A stretch of DNA of 64,000 nucleotides, taken from positions 4,030,001 through 4,094,000 of the forward strand of contig OZ242009.1 in assembly GCA_965204715.1 (NCBI GenBank). The letters are read 5' to 3'. Position numbers and translations under genes: made by a program. Positions 25,668 to 34,470 of the stretch are shown piece after piece. Position 1 is the first letter of the stretch; each line of letters begins with the position of its first letter. Below the pieces are notes generated by a model. It was not told the origin of the DNA, did not search any database, and saw only the letters and a program-made list of their open reading frames with translations. The DNA is from CATOSP01 sp965204715 (lineage in GTDB: Bacteria > Chloroflexota > Dehalococcoidia > Lucifugimonadales > UBA3495).

Positions 25668-27227
25668 TTATTGAGACTTGAGCGCCCGTCCTGGCAAGGC
25701 CCCGGTGTGGCCCCCATTATCTATTACCACCTTACCGTTGACAAGCACAAAGTCTATGCCTTCCGGGAATTGCTTGGGGTCTTCAAAAGTCGCCTTTGCC
25801 TCCACCCGGTCGGGGTCGAACATGACAATGTCCGCCTTCATTCCGTCCCGCAATATTCCCCGGTCGCTCAGGCCCAACCGCTGCGCCGGCATGGCGCTCA
25901 TCTTGCGGACCGCCTCTTCCAGCCGGAACAGCCCTTCCTCGCGCACGAACTGTCCCAGGACGTAGGGGAATGTGCCGTAGCTCCTGGGATTGGGCATCTC
26001 GCCGGTGAGCAGCCCGTCCGACCCTACCATCTGCGCGGGGTGGCGCACTATGGTGCGGATGTTGTCCGGGTTCCCGGTACGGGCAACGAAGGCAACCTCC
26101 AGGTCTTCCTCTATAAGCAGGTCGCAAACTGCGTCCACAATACTCTTCCCCTGGGCGCGGGCCAGGTCTGTCAGGGACCGTCCCTCCCATTCCTTGTTCC
26201 TGGCCGACTTCACGTGGCTGAAGACATAGTGGTCCAGGGTACTGCCCCACATGGGGTCCACCGATTCGCCGATCTCGTCCCGGACCCGCCGGTCCTGGAT
26301 GCGCATCAGCAGCGCATCCGGCCCTCCGGCGTGTACCCAGTATGGGAGAAGGGAATGGAGGATCGTGCTGGACGCGGCGTAGGGGTATTGGTCGAATGTT
26401 ACGTCAAGCCCGGAGTTGCGGCCCTCGTCCACCAGGTCGATCATCCGCTGGCCCATCCCTTCCACCGGGCTGTGGTAATGGGAGATATGCACCGGAACGC
26501 CGCTCCTGCGCCCTATCTCCAGCGCCTCCCGGAAGGGGTCCAGCAGCCGGTCGCCCAGGGTGTACCTGGCATGTGTGACATATATCCCGCCGTACTCCTG
26601 GATAGCCCCGCAGACCGCCGCCAGCTCGCCGGTGTCGCTGTAGGCCCCCGGCGGGTAGGTCAACCCGGTCGAGAATCCGAATGCCCCGTCGCGCATACCC
26701 TTGACGGCCAGTTCCTGCATCCGCTGCAATTCGGCCGCAGTTGGCAGACGCGCGTCCCATCCCACAGCTTCGACCCTGATCGCGGCGTGGGGCACGAAGT
26801 AGACCACGTTGCAGGAAACCCGCCCGTCCAGCAAGTCCAGGAACTCGGCGACGCTGCCCCAGCGGACATCAGGCGGCGGCGTTCCATTGACAGCCGACAG
26901 GTAGCCAAGCAGGTGCTCCAGGTTCCGGGGAGAGGTGGGCGCGTAAGAGAGGCCGTCCATCCCCAGGGCTTCGGTGGTCACGCCCTGCCGGAGCTTGGCA
27001 TGGTGCTCCGGCTGCTCCATGAGCATCACGTCGGAATGGGAGTGCATGTCGATGAACCCCGGACACACCACGTAGTCCGAGGCGTCAATTATCCGCGCCG
27101 CCTCTACGGAAGACGTGTCACCCCGCATTACCGTCAGCGAGTCGCCGGAAACGCCGACGCTGCCACGGAACCAGGCCTGCCCGGTGCCGTCGATGATGCG
27201 CCCGTTTTGGATCAATACGTCGAACAT
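25668..27227 (-). CDS. N-acyl-D-amino-acid deacylase (D-aminoacylase family amidohydrolase)
   Basis: A 519-residue metal-dependent amidohydrolase. It begins MFDVLIQNGRIIDGTG, carries the metal-binding HSHSD in GFIDMHSHSD, SHYHSP in the middle and SHVKS further on, and ends in the small beta domain with VLVNGKVVIDNG. Such enzymes release D-amino acids or dihydro compounds from N-acyl derivatives; many relatives are annotated as dihydroorotase-like, so the substrate is not certain. ATG 27227 follows AAAGGGGGAG; an in-frame extension to 27410 is unlikely. Divergent from the hydrolase at 27440, with a 212-base shared upstream region. Confidence 0.9.
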   Translation of the reverse strand: MFDVLIQNGRIIDGTGQAWFRGSVGVSGDSLTVMRGDTSSVEAARIIDASDYVVCPGFIDMHSHSDVMLMEQPEHHAKLRQGVTTEALGMDGLSYAPTSPRNLEHLLGYLSAVNGTPPPDVRWGSVAEFLDLLDGRVSCNVVYFVPHAAIRVEAVGWDARLPTAAELQRMQELAVKGMRDGAFGFSTGLTYPPGAYSDTGELAAVCGAIQEYGGIYVTHARYTLGDRLLDPFREALEIGRRSGVPVHISHYHSPVEGMGQRMIDLVDEGRNSGLDVTFDQYPYAASSTILHSLLPYWVHAGGPDALLMRIQDRRVRDEIGESVDPMWGSTLDHYVFSHVKSARNKEWEGRSLTDLARAQGKSIVDAVCDLLIEEDLEVAFVARTGNPDNIRTIVRHPAQMVGSDGLLTGEMPNPRSYGTFPYVLGQFVREEGLFRLEEAVRKMSAMPAQRLGLSDRGILRDGMKADIVMFDPDRVEAKATFEDPKQFPEGIDFVLVNGKVVIDNGGHTGALPGRALKSQ

Positions 27228-27439
27228 ACCGGCTCCCCCTTTCATACTCCACAGGTCCCGGCTGAGAGCAATCCTGGAAAATCGCCCAAAGTGTACACAC
27301 AACCCATAGGAGTAGCAAACGGCATCCCGCGACGCTGCACGCCGCAGCTTGCCATGATAGCCGGTTAAGGCTAATATCTGGGCAGTCCGGCGGGTGGTCC
27401 TGTTCCTCAATCCATACCGGACTTCTGAGGTTGTCTCAA

Positions 27440-28285
27440 ATGCCCACGGAACTGATCAACGGGTACACGATGCACTTCGAGGACTACGGCTCCGGCCATC
27501 CTCTGGTCCTGATTCACGGGGGGTTGGGAGGCGGCGACGGCTCCGCGGGAATGGCCAAGCACCATGCCGCCGCGCTTAGCGAAGTGTGCCGCGCCATCTT
27601 CTACGACCGCCGCGCCGCCGGTCAGTCGGAGTCTCCAGCAGGCGGCTACGAAATCCCCAACCAGGTGGAGGACCTGCGTGCCCTGCTGGTCCACCTGGGC
27701 GTGGAGCGGGCCAACGTATTGGGCAGTTCGGCGGGCGGACCCATAGCCACGCGGTTCGCGCTGGACTATCCCGACATGACCAACCGGCTGGTGTTGGTCA
27801 ATACCATGTCCTACGCCAGCGAACCGGAACGCCAGGCCCGCCAGCGGGAACTGGACGCGCTGAAGTCCCGAGCCGCCGCACGAGGCAGGGAAGCCGCCGT
27901 GGCGGAAGCACTGGAGGACCGCAACCCCGGAATGCGCGACACCTACCCCGAGGAGTTCCACCGTCTTGAGATGGAGAACCTCCGGCGGTTCGAGGGCATC
28001 CTGCAAACCCTCCGCAGCTACCTGGACATCCGTGACTCAATCGAGACCCGATTGGGAAGCCTGACGTGCCCCACTCTGATCGTCCACGGCGACGCCGACG
28101 CCAGAATCCCAGTGGAGTGCAGCCACCGCCTGCATGAACTTATCCCTGGCTCGGAGCTGCACGTCATACCCGGTGAGGGTCACGGGCTAATGACCAACAT
28201 CCCCGAATTGATGCGGGAGTTGGTGCTGGAATTTCTGAACCGCCCGGCCATCGACCCGCAGCCGTCTGCATCCCGCGCCACCTAG
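27440..28285 (+). CDS. alpha/beta hydrolase (proline iminopeptidase / haloperoxidase-like)
   Basis: A 281-residue alpha/beta hydrolase. HGGLGGGDG supplies the oxyanion region, the nucleophile serine lies in NVLGSSAGGPIA, the acid in VHGDADARIP and the histidine in GEGHGLM. The family cleaves esters, amides or C-C bonds such as those in ring-cleavage products. I use ATG 27440 (GAGG nine bases upstream) rather than the TTG three codons before. It heads a plus-strand group with a VOC protein and a ThDP enzyme, so it probably acts on the same organic compound. Confidence 0.87.
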   Translation: MPTELINGYTMHFEDYGSGHPLVLIHGGLGGGDGSAGMAKHHAAALSEVCRAIFYDRRAAGQSESPAGGYEIPNQVEDLRALLVHLGVERANVLGSSAGGPIATRFALDYPDMTNRLVLVNTMSYASEPERQARQRELDALKSRAAARGREAAVAEALEDRNPGMRDTYPEEFHRLEMENLRRFEGILQTLRSYLDIRDSIETRLGSLTCPTLIVHGDADARIPVECSHRLHELIPGSELHVIPGEGHGLMTNIPELMRELVLEFLNRPAIDPQPSASRAT

Positions 28286-28330
28286 AGCCACGTTAAACAT
28301 CCGACAAGACCATCTGAACGGAGGACACCA

Positions 28331-28738
28331 ATGGCCACGGTTAGCATCGACCACATCGCCATGCCCACGGAGAACGCCGAAAGGCTCATCGCCTTCTACA
28401 AGAAGCTGGGATTCAAGATCAACGACGAGGAAGAATGGCGGGCGGGCAACGCGCGCATCTTCTCCATCCAGATAGGGGACTCCAAGATAAACGTCCACCC
28501 CGAGGGCGTCGTCGCCAACCTGCGCGGCCCCACGGCGGTCCCCGGCTGCACCGACATCTGCTTCGTCTGGGACGGCACCGTTGAGGAGTGCCAGAAGATG
28601 CTGGCCGACGCCGGCGTGGAGGTCATCGCCGGGCCGGGACCCCGGAAGGGCGCTCGCGGCGGCGGCGGACATCCGTCGTTGAGCCTGTACGCACGGGACC
28701 CGGACCAGAACCTGCTGGAGTGGATGGTCTACCAGTAG
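28331..28738 (+). CDS. VOC family protein
   Basis: A 135-residue single-module vicinal-oxygen-chelate protein: MATVSIDHIAMPTENAERLI at the start with a metal-type histidine, a middle GCTDICFVWD strand and the end LYARDPDQNLLEWMVY with the glutamate ligand. Reactions in the family range from isomerisation to ring cleavage. GGAGG lies eight bases before the ATG. It lies 45 bases after the hydrolase and 50 bases before the ThDP enzyme on the same strand. Confidence 0.85.
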   Translation: MATVSIDHIAMPTENAERLIAFYKKLGFKINDEEEWRAGNARIFSIQIGDSKINVHPEGVVANLRGPTAVPGCTDICFVWDGTVEECQKMLADAGVEVIAGPGPRKGARGGGGHPSLSLYARDPDQNLLEWMVYQ

Positions 28739-28788
28739 GCTTGCGTGAAACAACCCACGCCCGCCAACGTAAATAAGGGAGAATTCAA

Positions 28789-30462
28789 ATGCCAACCATG
28801 ACCGGCAAGGAAGCCCTGGCCCGGATGCTCATCGCCGAGGGCGTCACCCACATTTTCGGGAACCCAGGCACCAGCGAAACGCCACTGTTAGACGTTTTGC
28901 AGGACTTCCCCGAAATCCGCTATGTCCAGGCGTTGCAGGAAGGCACCGCGGTGGGTATGGCCGACGGCTACGCCCGCGCCACCGGGCGTCCCGCTTTCGC
29001 CAACATCCACATCGCCGGGGGTCTGGCCAACGGCATCAGCGCGCTCTACAACGCCTACCGGGGCGGCGCTCCCATCGTACTAACGGCGGGCAACTCGGAC
29101 ACGCGGATGCAGCTTGCCGAGCCAACCCTGTCGGGCGACCTGGTGGAGATGACCGCCCAGTACACCAAGTGGAGCGCGGAAGTCCTCCACCCCACGGACA
29201 TCCCAATGGCGGTGCGGCGGGCATTCAAGGAGGCCAAGACCCCGCCAACCGGGCCGGTGTTCCTCTCCTTCCCCTGGGACACGATGGACGAGACCGCCGA
29301 CCTAGACATTGTACCGTCCTCGCAGGGCTACTTCCGGATGCGGCCCGACACCAGCGCGGTGGAGCGGGCGTCGGAATTGCTGTCCCAGGCGGAGAACCCG
29401 ATCATCGTCGTCGGTGACCGGGTGGCCCAGTCCGGGGCCATGAACGAACTGGTGCGCTTTGCCGAAACCCTGGGAGCGCGCGTATACGCATCAGCTTTCT
29501 CCGAGGTCAACTTCCCCACCAGCCATCCCCTCTACAGCGGGGCATTGAACACCAGCAGTCCCGTCACCCGCCAACTCCTGTCCGGCAGCGACGTGGTGGT
29601 CGCCGTCGGGGCCAACGTCTTCTCATCCTTCCTCTACGTGGACGAGCCTTTCCTGTCGCCCGAGACCAAGCTGGTCCACCTGGACAACAACGCCTGGGAG
29701 GTCGAGAAGATATACCCCACCGAGATCGGCATAGTCTGCGACCCGGGCGCTGGGCTGTCGGAACTGACCGACGCCCTGGAGCAGTCCATGTCCGGCCCTG
29801 CCCGTGAAGCGGCGGCTACCCGGAACGCAACCCTGGCCGGGGAACGGCGCAGTTCAGACGAAGCATACAATCGCCGGTTACAGGAACGGTGGGACAACAG
29901 CCCGATGCCGGTGGAACGCATGATGCGCGAGCTCGCCCAGGCCGCCCCACCGGACACGATCATCGCCAACGAGGCCATCACGTCCAGCCCCGCGCTCATG
30001 AGGGAGTTCACTTTCGACCAACCGGGGACCCTCTTCGGAATCCAGGGCGGCGCATTGGGCTGGGCCATGCCTGGAGCGCTGGGGGTGCAGCTTGCCAATC
30101 CGGGCAAGCCGGTCCTAGCGGTGGTAGGGGACGGGGCATCCCTGTACACGGTACAGGCCCTCTGGACTGCGGCCCGTTACAACATCCCCGTGGTCTACGC
30201 CATTTGCAACAACCGTTCCTACCGCATCCTCAAGGTCAACATGGACACTTACCTGCGGCACATGCTGGACGACCGGGAGCGGGAGAGCGAATATGTCGGC
30301 ATGGACTTCGCCAACCCGCTGGACCTGGCCGCCATAGCCCAGGCGATGGGCGTAGCCAGCGAGAAGGTGGAGGACGCCTCCGCCATCGGCCCGGCCCTGG
30401 AAAAAGCCTTCGCCAGCGGCAAACCCTACCTGCTGGACGTAAGCATCGACGGCTCGCTTTAG
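28789..30462 (+). CDS. thiamine diphosphate-dependent enzyme, benzoylformate decarboxylase-like
   Basis: A 557-residue ThDP enzyme of the acetolactate synthase/decarboxylase superfamily. The N-terminal PYR domain has IFGNPGTSETPLLD and the activating glutamate in ALQEGTAVGMADGYARATG; the central domain follows, and the C-terminal PP domain has the GDG-x-NN motif (AVVGDGASLYTVQ to CNNRSYR). The GNPGTSE stretch is typical of benzoylformate decarboxylases, which convert aromatic 2-oxoacids to aldehydes; the substrate here is an inference. GGGAG precedes the ATG. A clear terminator follows. Confidence 0.9.
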   Translation: MPTMTGKEALARMLIAEGVTHIFGNPGTSETPLLDVLQDFPEIRYVQALQEGTAVGMADGYARATGRPAFANIHIAGGLANGISALYNAYRGGAPIVLTAGNSDTRMQLAEPTLSGDLVEMTAQYTKWSAEVLHPTDIPMAVRRAFKEAKTPPTGPVFLSFPWDTMDETADLDIVPSSQGYFRMRPDTSAVERASELLSQAENPIIVVGDRVAQSGAMNELVRFAETLGARVYASAFSEVNFPTSHPLYSGALNTSSPVTRQLLSGSDVVVAVGANVFSSFLYVDEPFLSPETKLVHLDNNAWEVEKIYPTEIGIVCDPGAGLSELTDALEQSMSGPAREAAATRNATLAGERRSSDEAYNRRLQERWDNSPMPVERMMRELAQAAPPDTIIANEAITSSPALMREFTFDQPGTLFGIQGGALGWAMPGALGVQLANPGKPVLAVVGDGASLYTVQALWTAARYNIPVVYAICNNRSYRILKVNMDTYLRHMLDDRERESEYVGMDFANPLDLAAIAQAMGVASEKVEDASAIGPALEKAFASGKPYLLDVSIDGSL

Positions 30463-30551
30463 GAAAATCGACGGACACCAGGCATCAGACGATTTCCTCG
30501 CCAGACTCCAGCTATCCCTGGTCGGCGGCGTCCTGTAGCTGGTTACTACTT

Positions 30552-30590
30552 CGGAAGGGTCGGTTGACCCTTCCGCTTTCGTTTCCCCTT
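30552..30590 (+). terminator. rho-independent terminator after the ThDP enzyme gene
   Basis: CGGAAGGGTC (30552-30561) pairs with GACCCTTCCG (30566-30575) around GGTT, followed by the T-rich CTTTCGTTTCCCCTT. It ends the plus-strand catabolic group before the convergent dehydrogenase gene. Confidence 0.75.
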
Positions 30591-30631
30591 CATCCGCGAT
30601 TGCAAAGAAGGGGACCTCTATCACCTCACGC

Positions 30632-31582
30632 TCAGGCATCCGGATGGGTGGAAATGAACCTGCCCGCCCTGTCCGGGTCAATGTGGCCGGCCCGAACCTC
30701 GACGTTGGACTGCTCCTCCTGGAGCACCACGGTAACGCTGCTGTCTTTCTCGCCCCAACCCCGGTTCATGGCCTGCAACGCTATCTGCTCCGCCAGGGTC
30801 GTCATGGGCATGGGAACGTCGTACTCGCGGGCCAGTTCGGTGGCCAGGGAAATGTCCTTGTAGGCCAGGTTGAGGGCAAAGCTGGCCGGTTCATACTCAC
30901 CCCGGAACATCGTCCGTACCAGTCCCTCGTGCAGGACCCGCATCCGTCCCAGGGAGCCGCGGCGCATACACTCCCAGACCGCCTCGGGCTCCACACCCGC
31001 CTTGACGCCCAGCGTCAGACCTTCGGCGATGGCCTGGCGCACGCTATGGCCGATCATGTTGTGGACCAGCTTGCAGATCGAGCCTGCGCCGATACTCCCC
31101 GCGTAGAACACCTTGTCGCCGAATGCGTCCAGGATAGGCTTTATCTTCTCGTATACCTCGCGCTCGCCGCCCACCATCACGGCCAGGTTGCCGCTGGCCG
31201 CGCCGGACTTGCCGCCGCTCACCGGAGCGTCCAGCACGTGGACCCCCCTCTGCCGGAAGATAGGTTCCAACTCCCGTATCAGAGTGGGACGGCTGGACGA
31301 CAGGTCCACGTAAACACTGCCGGGACGAATCCCATCCAGTATTCCCTCCGGCCCGGTGGCCACGGCCTCAACCTCCCTGGGGCCGGGAAGTGACGTGAAG
31401 GTCACGTCGCTCAGACCAGCCACTTCCGACGGGGAGTTGGCCAGCCGCGCCCCTCCCTCCAGCAGTGGCCGGGTCACTTCCTCGCGCAGGTCATAGACCA
31501 CCATCGGGTAGCCCGCCTTCTGTATATTGAGGGACATACCCCCGCCCATGTTGCCCAGCCCAATGAACCCTATAGTCTCCAT
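30632..31582 (-). CDS. NAD(P)-dependent oxidoreductase, 3-hydroxyisobutyrate dehydrogenase family
   Basis: A 316-residue beta-hydroxyacid dehydrogenase. It begins METIGFIGLGNMGGGMSLNI with the GLGNMG dinucleotide motif, has the family signature LDAPVSGGKSGA, and the catalytic lysine region GAGSICKLVHNMIG. It would oxidise a 3-hydroxyacid or reduce the matching semialdehyde with NAD(P). ATG 31582 is supported by AAGGAGGAACG; a 19-residue upstream extension is not. Being convergent with the ThDP enzyme it may handle the aldehyde or acid made there, but this is inference. Confidence 0.9.
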   Translation of the reverse strand: METIGFIGLGNMGGGMSLNIQKAGYPMVVYDLREEVTRPLLEGGARLANSPSEVAGLSDVTFTSLPGPREVEAVATGPEGILDGIRPGSVYVDLSSSRPTLIRELEPIFRQRGVHVLDAPVSGGKSGAASGNLAVMVGGEREVYEKIKPILDAFGDKVFYAGSIGAGSICKLVHNMIGHSVRQAIAEGLTLGVKAGVEPEAVWECMRRGSLGRMRVLHEGLVRTMFRGEYEPASFALNLAYKDISLATELAREYDVPMPMTTLAEQIALQAMNRGWGEKDSSVTVVLQEEQSNVEVRAGHIDPDRAGRFISTHPDA

Positions 31583-31752
31583 CGTTCCTCCTTGAACTTC
31601 TTCGTCAATTGACCGCGCCGTACCTGCCGGGCACAGCACTATGCCATCTCGGAGTTCCCGTCCGGATTATAAGTGTTCTGGGAGGGCAACTCCATTTTAG
31701 GGGAGTAACGCGAAAGTTCCGACACAAGCACCAGCGAAGACCGGAAAGGGGA

Positions 31753-32295
31753 TCAGTCACCCTTCCGCGTTCGCCACAGGTACTGACCTGTGGCAACGCA
31801 CATGAGGACGAACAAGAGAGGGATGAAAGGCCCTACTACGCGATTCATTGATGTCAAAACTAGCAGGTAGAAAGGGTCCTGGATGTACTGAAACCAACTG
31901 TAACTATACCCAAATACGAGCGCGACTGAGGCAACAAAGTACAATTTGGCCGGGACTCGCCAACGGCTGACACCGGCAGGGTGCGGAGCTTCCGCAAAAG
32001 AGAGCATCCGAGTCCGGTTCACGGCCAGACATGCAACTACTGCCATCCCGCCAGCGGAGAGTAAAGACCACGCGAACGGGCGGCAGAGGACCGAATAACC
32101 GTTCCCTGGCCAAGAGAACAAGGCAAGAACAAAAAACGGTGGCACAACACGGCCGTCGTGCATCCCTCCCTCAATGATGAATCTAAAAATCGGTGGGAAA
32201 CCATCAAGCAGGGCTATCGCAAGCATCCAGTCTATGAGGGCTAACCCCGACATGACAAAGAGGAAAGTGGCAAGGCAACGCTTTGGGAACATCAT
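31753..32295 (-). CDS. hypothetical integral membrane protein
   Basis: A 180-residue hydrophobic protein with about four transmembrane segments: near residues 8-30, 48-65, 75-93 and 118-136, with a last one at about 150-172 possibly making five. No motif for transport or enzymology was recognised. Local base composition is lower in GC than the flanking genes. It starts at ATG 32295, 48 bases after the SagB-type gene on the same strand, so it may belong to that transcript. Confidence 0.6.
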   Translation of the reverse strand: MMFPKRCLATFLFVMSGLALIDWMLAIALLDGFPPIFRFIIEGGMHDGRVVPPFFVLALFSWPGNGYSVLCRPFAWSLLSAGGMAVVACLAVNRTRMLSFAEAPHPAGVSRWRVPAKLYFVASVALVFGYSYSWFQYIQDPFYLLVLTSMNRVVGPFIPLLFVLMCVATGQYLWRTRKGD

Positions 32296-32343
32296 CCTTG
32301 GCCAGCCTGTAGGCTCTTCAGGATGCGAGGACGGGTAGAGTGT

Positions 32344-33945
32344 CTAGTCTCCACCATAGGCGGACGCGCCGCCCGCCCCTCGGGCCAGCGCGTCCAGTTG
32401 CACCGCGACCCGTGAGCGGTATGGACGGACGCGGTTGGGGTGTCCCCGCTTCCCCAGTCCCACCAGGAACATGACGCTCTTGCCCTGGGCATGGGGGGAG
32501 AAGAATTCGGTGACCTCATCATCGTAGAAGGTCATGCCCGTGGCACCCAGACCCAGGGAGTGGGCAGCCAGGTACATATTCCCGCCCATCACGCCCGCCT
32601 CCAGTTGCGCCGCCCGGTATCCCCGGCTGCCCATGTGCCGGAATACATCCTCCAGGTCGGCCATGAAGAAGGCCACCGCGCCGGAATCTCCGCCCAACGC
32701 CTGCTCAAAGCACAGGTGAGCGGCCTGCTCCCGGAACTCCCCTTCCCGGAGCAGGATCAACTCCTGGCCCTCCACTGAGAAAAAGTACGCGCCCGGAGCC
32801 AATGACTCCACGGCATTCACGATAAGGTATACGCCCTGGAGACTCCCTTGGTCCTGGAAGTCCCACTGCGATGGCCGGGTGGCAGCGGCGAGAATGGTCT
32901 CGAAGTGCGCCCTGGAAATCGGGTCGCGGGCGAAACGTCGGGTCGAGCCGCGCTCCAGGATTGCCTCGGCCAGGGGCAGCCCTGCTTCCCGGCCAATGGC
33001 TACCGGAACGCCTGCGCCTGTAGTGCCTTTCTTCTCAGACCTGGCCAGCGCCGCAGACCTCCAGGCAGTTACGTCCTCCGGCGTCGCCAGCGCGGCTTCC
33101 GCGTGGGCAAGCGTGACCTCATCGTACCCGATTTGCTCCCCGGCCAGATTGTACTCCGTCGTTATGTCAGGCAATGTGCCAGCGGCGGCTGACGAGGCGG
33201 GACCACCGGACCCGGAGCCAACGGTAACGATACACAGGCCCGCTTCATCCGCCGGGTCTATGCCCAGCAGCCGGTCAACATCGCTGTCCACGAATCCCAA
33301 CGACACCCTGGACGGTTGGCCCTGGGCACGGGCAGAGGCCAGCAGGTTGGATAGGATCGTGCCGCAGTCCCAGAAGCAGTAACGGTATCCCCGCGCCCGG
33401 TATTTCCACGCGCTGCGCCAGAAGTTGGCGGTGCAGATTATGCTCAATGGCGCGGTGGCCACTTCCGGGTCATTCCCGGCTGCTGCCGAAAGCTGACCTC
33501 GGAAGTCGCCCTGCCGGAGCTGCCCCAGGGAGAAGTCCGCAGCCGAGAAGTGGTACACCCCGGCCTCCAACCCTTCTATATCACCACAGACCACGTACAG
33601 ATCGATGGGGTAAAGAGCGCCGGCGGAGGCTGCGGCCCGGTAATGCACCTCTCCGGCGGAGCGAAGAAACGCCTTGCGAATCAGTCCCGCTGAATGGTAC
33701 AGGAGTTGGGCAGCCGAAGGGATCGTCACCGGGGGCGGGGCATCGGGAACAGCCCTGCTGTTACCCAGCGCCTCCAGCGCCGGGGTGTCCGGTGACGGGA
33801 AATCCTGCGGCAGCGGCGCCACCGGTAAGTCCCGGTAGGACTTATAGAGGGGCGGCTTGGTCCGCAGGTTGATATAGGAGAGCTTGGTGGCCTCGTGGTA
33901 GTCCCTGGCCGCTCCGGACCTGCGAAAGTTGTCCTGGGCGCTCAC
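32344..33945 (-). CDS. SagB-type dehydrogenase, tandem nitroreductase-fold protein
   Basis: A 533-residue protein with two nitroreductase-like FMN domains. The first (about 60-260) has HYRAAASAGALYPIDLYVV and YRYCFWDCGTILSNLLASA; the second (about 305-525) has RGSTRRFARDPIS and AGVMGGNMYLAAHSLGLGATG. SagB/ThcOx enzymes oxidise azolines to azoles in ribosomally made peptides, but many relatives stand alone. No cyclodehydratase (YcaO) or precursor peptide is nearby, so another FMN-dependent oxidation is likely. The start is GTG 33945, three bases after the EVE gene. Confidence 0.87.
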   Translation of the reverse strand: MSAQDNFRRSGAARDYHEATKLSYINLRTKPPLYKSYRDLPVAPLPQDFPSPDTPALEALGNSRAVPDAPPPVTIPSAAQLLYHSAGLIRKAFLRSAGEVHYRAAASAGALYPIDLYVVCGDIEGLEAGVYHFSAADFSLGQLRQGDFRGQLSAAAGNDPEVATAPLSIICTANFWRSAWKYRARGYRYCFWDCGTILSNLLASARAQGQPSRVSLGFVDSDVDRLLGIDPADEAGLCIVTVGSGSGGPASSAAAGTLPDITTEYNLAGEQIGYDEVTLAHAEAALATPEDVTAWRSAALARSEKKGTTGAGVPVAIGREAGLPLAEAILERGSTRRFARDPISRAHFETILAAATRPSQWDFQDQGSLQGVYLIVNAVESLAPGAYFFSVEGQELILLREGEFREQAAHLCFEQALGGDSGAVAFFMADLEDVFRHMGSRGYRAAQLEAGVMGGNMYLAAHSLGLGATGMTFYDDEVTEFFSPHAQGKSVMFLVGLGKRGHPNRVRPYRSRVAVQLDALARGAGGASAYGGD

Positions 33946-33948
33946 GGC

Positions 33949-34425
33949 TCAGCCGATCCCTCCGAGGGACAGCACCTCGTCCCATTCCTCCTTGGTCACC
34001 GGCTGTATCGAGAGCCGCATCCCGCGACGCGCCACGTACATATCCTTGAGGCGCGGATTGTCCTTTATCTCTGCCAAAGTGACCGGGCGGGTGAACTCCC
34101 TGTCGGCCTTTATGTCAATCATCAGCCAGGCGGGGGAGTCGGGGTTGCTCTTCGCATCGTAGTATTTTTCCGACGGGTCGAATGCCGTCGGGTCGGGGTA
34201 GGCCCCGCTGACAATCGTGGCGGTGCCGATCACCGCCAGGGGCTTGGCGTTGCTGTGGTAGAACAGGACGCCGTCGCCCACCTTCATATCGTCGCGCATG
34301 AAGTTCCGCGCCTGGTAGTTGCGCACTCCATCCCACTCGGCGGTCTGGTCAGGTTCGTTTTGCAAGTCAGTGTAAGAAAATGCCGATGGTTCCGATTTGA
34401 AGAGCCAATAGCGCCGCTCCGCCAT
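33949..34425 (-). CDS. EVE domain-containing protein
   Basis: A 158-residue EVE (PUA-like) protein: RYWLFKSEPSAFSYTDL, WDGVRNYQARNFMRDDMKVGD, VLFYHSNAKPLAVIGTATI and a basic C-terminal RRGMRLSIQPVTKEEW. EVE domains bind modified bases in DNA or RNA and are often linked to restriction of modified phage DNA, but stand-alone bacterial members like this one are widespread and of unknown role. It lies between the CoA ligase (45 bases upstream) and the SagB-type gene (three bases downstream), a mixed transcript that gives no functional hint. Confidence 0.92.
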   Translation of the reverse strand: MAERRYWLFKSEPSAFSYTDLQNEPDQTAEWDGVRNYQARNFMRDDMKVGDGVLFYHSNAKPLAVIGTATIVSGAYPDPTAFDPSEKYYDAKSNPDSPAWLMIDIKADREFTRPVTLAEIKDNPRLKDMYVARRGMRLSIQPVTKEEWDEVLSLGGIG

Positions 34426-34470
34426 ATCCTCCTCCCATCTCGTGTCGTGAAATCAATTGGCAGGGACGCA

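Noticed and set aside
25590..27368. 592-residue plus-strand frame opposite the D-aminoacylase and hicB
   Set aside because: Antisense shadow; the opposite strand carries clear family motifs.
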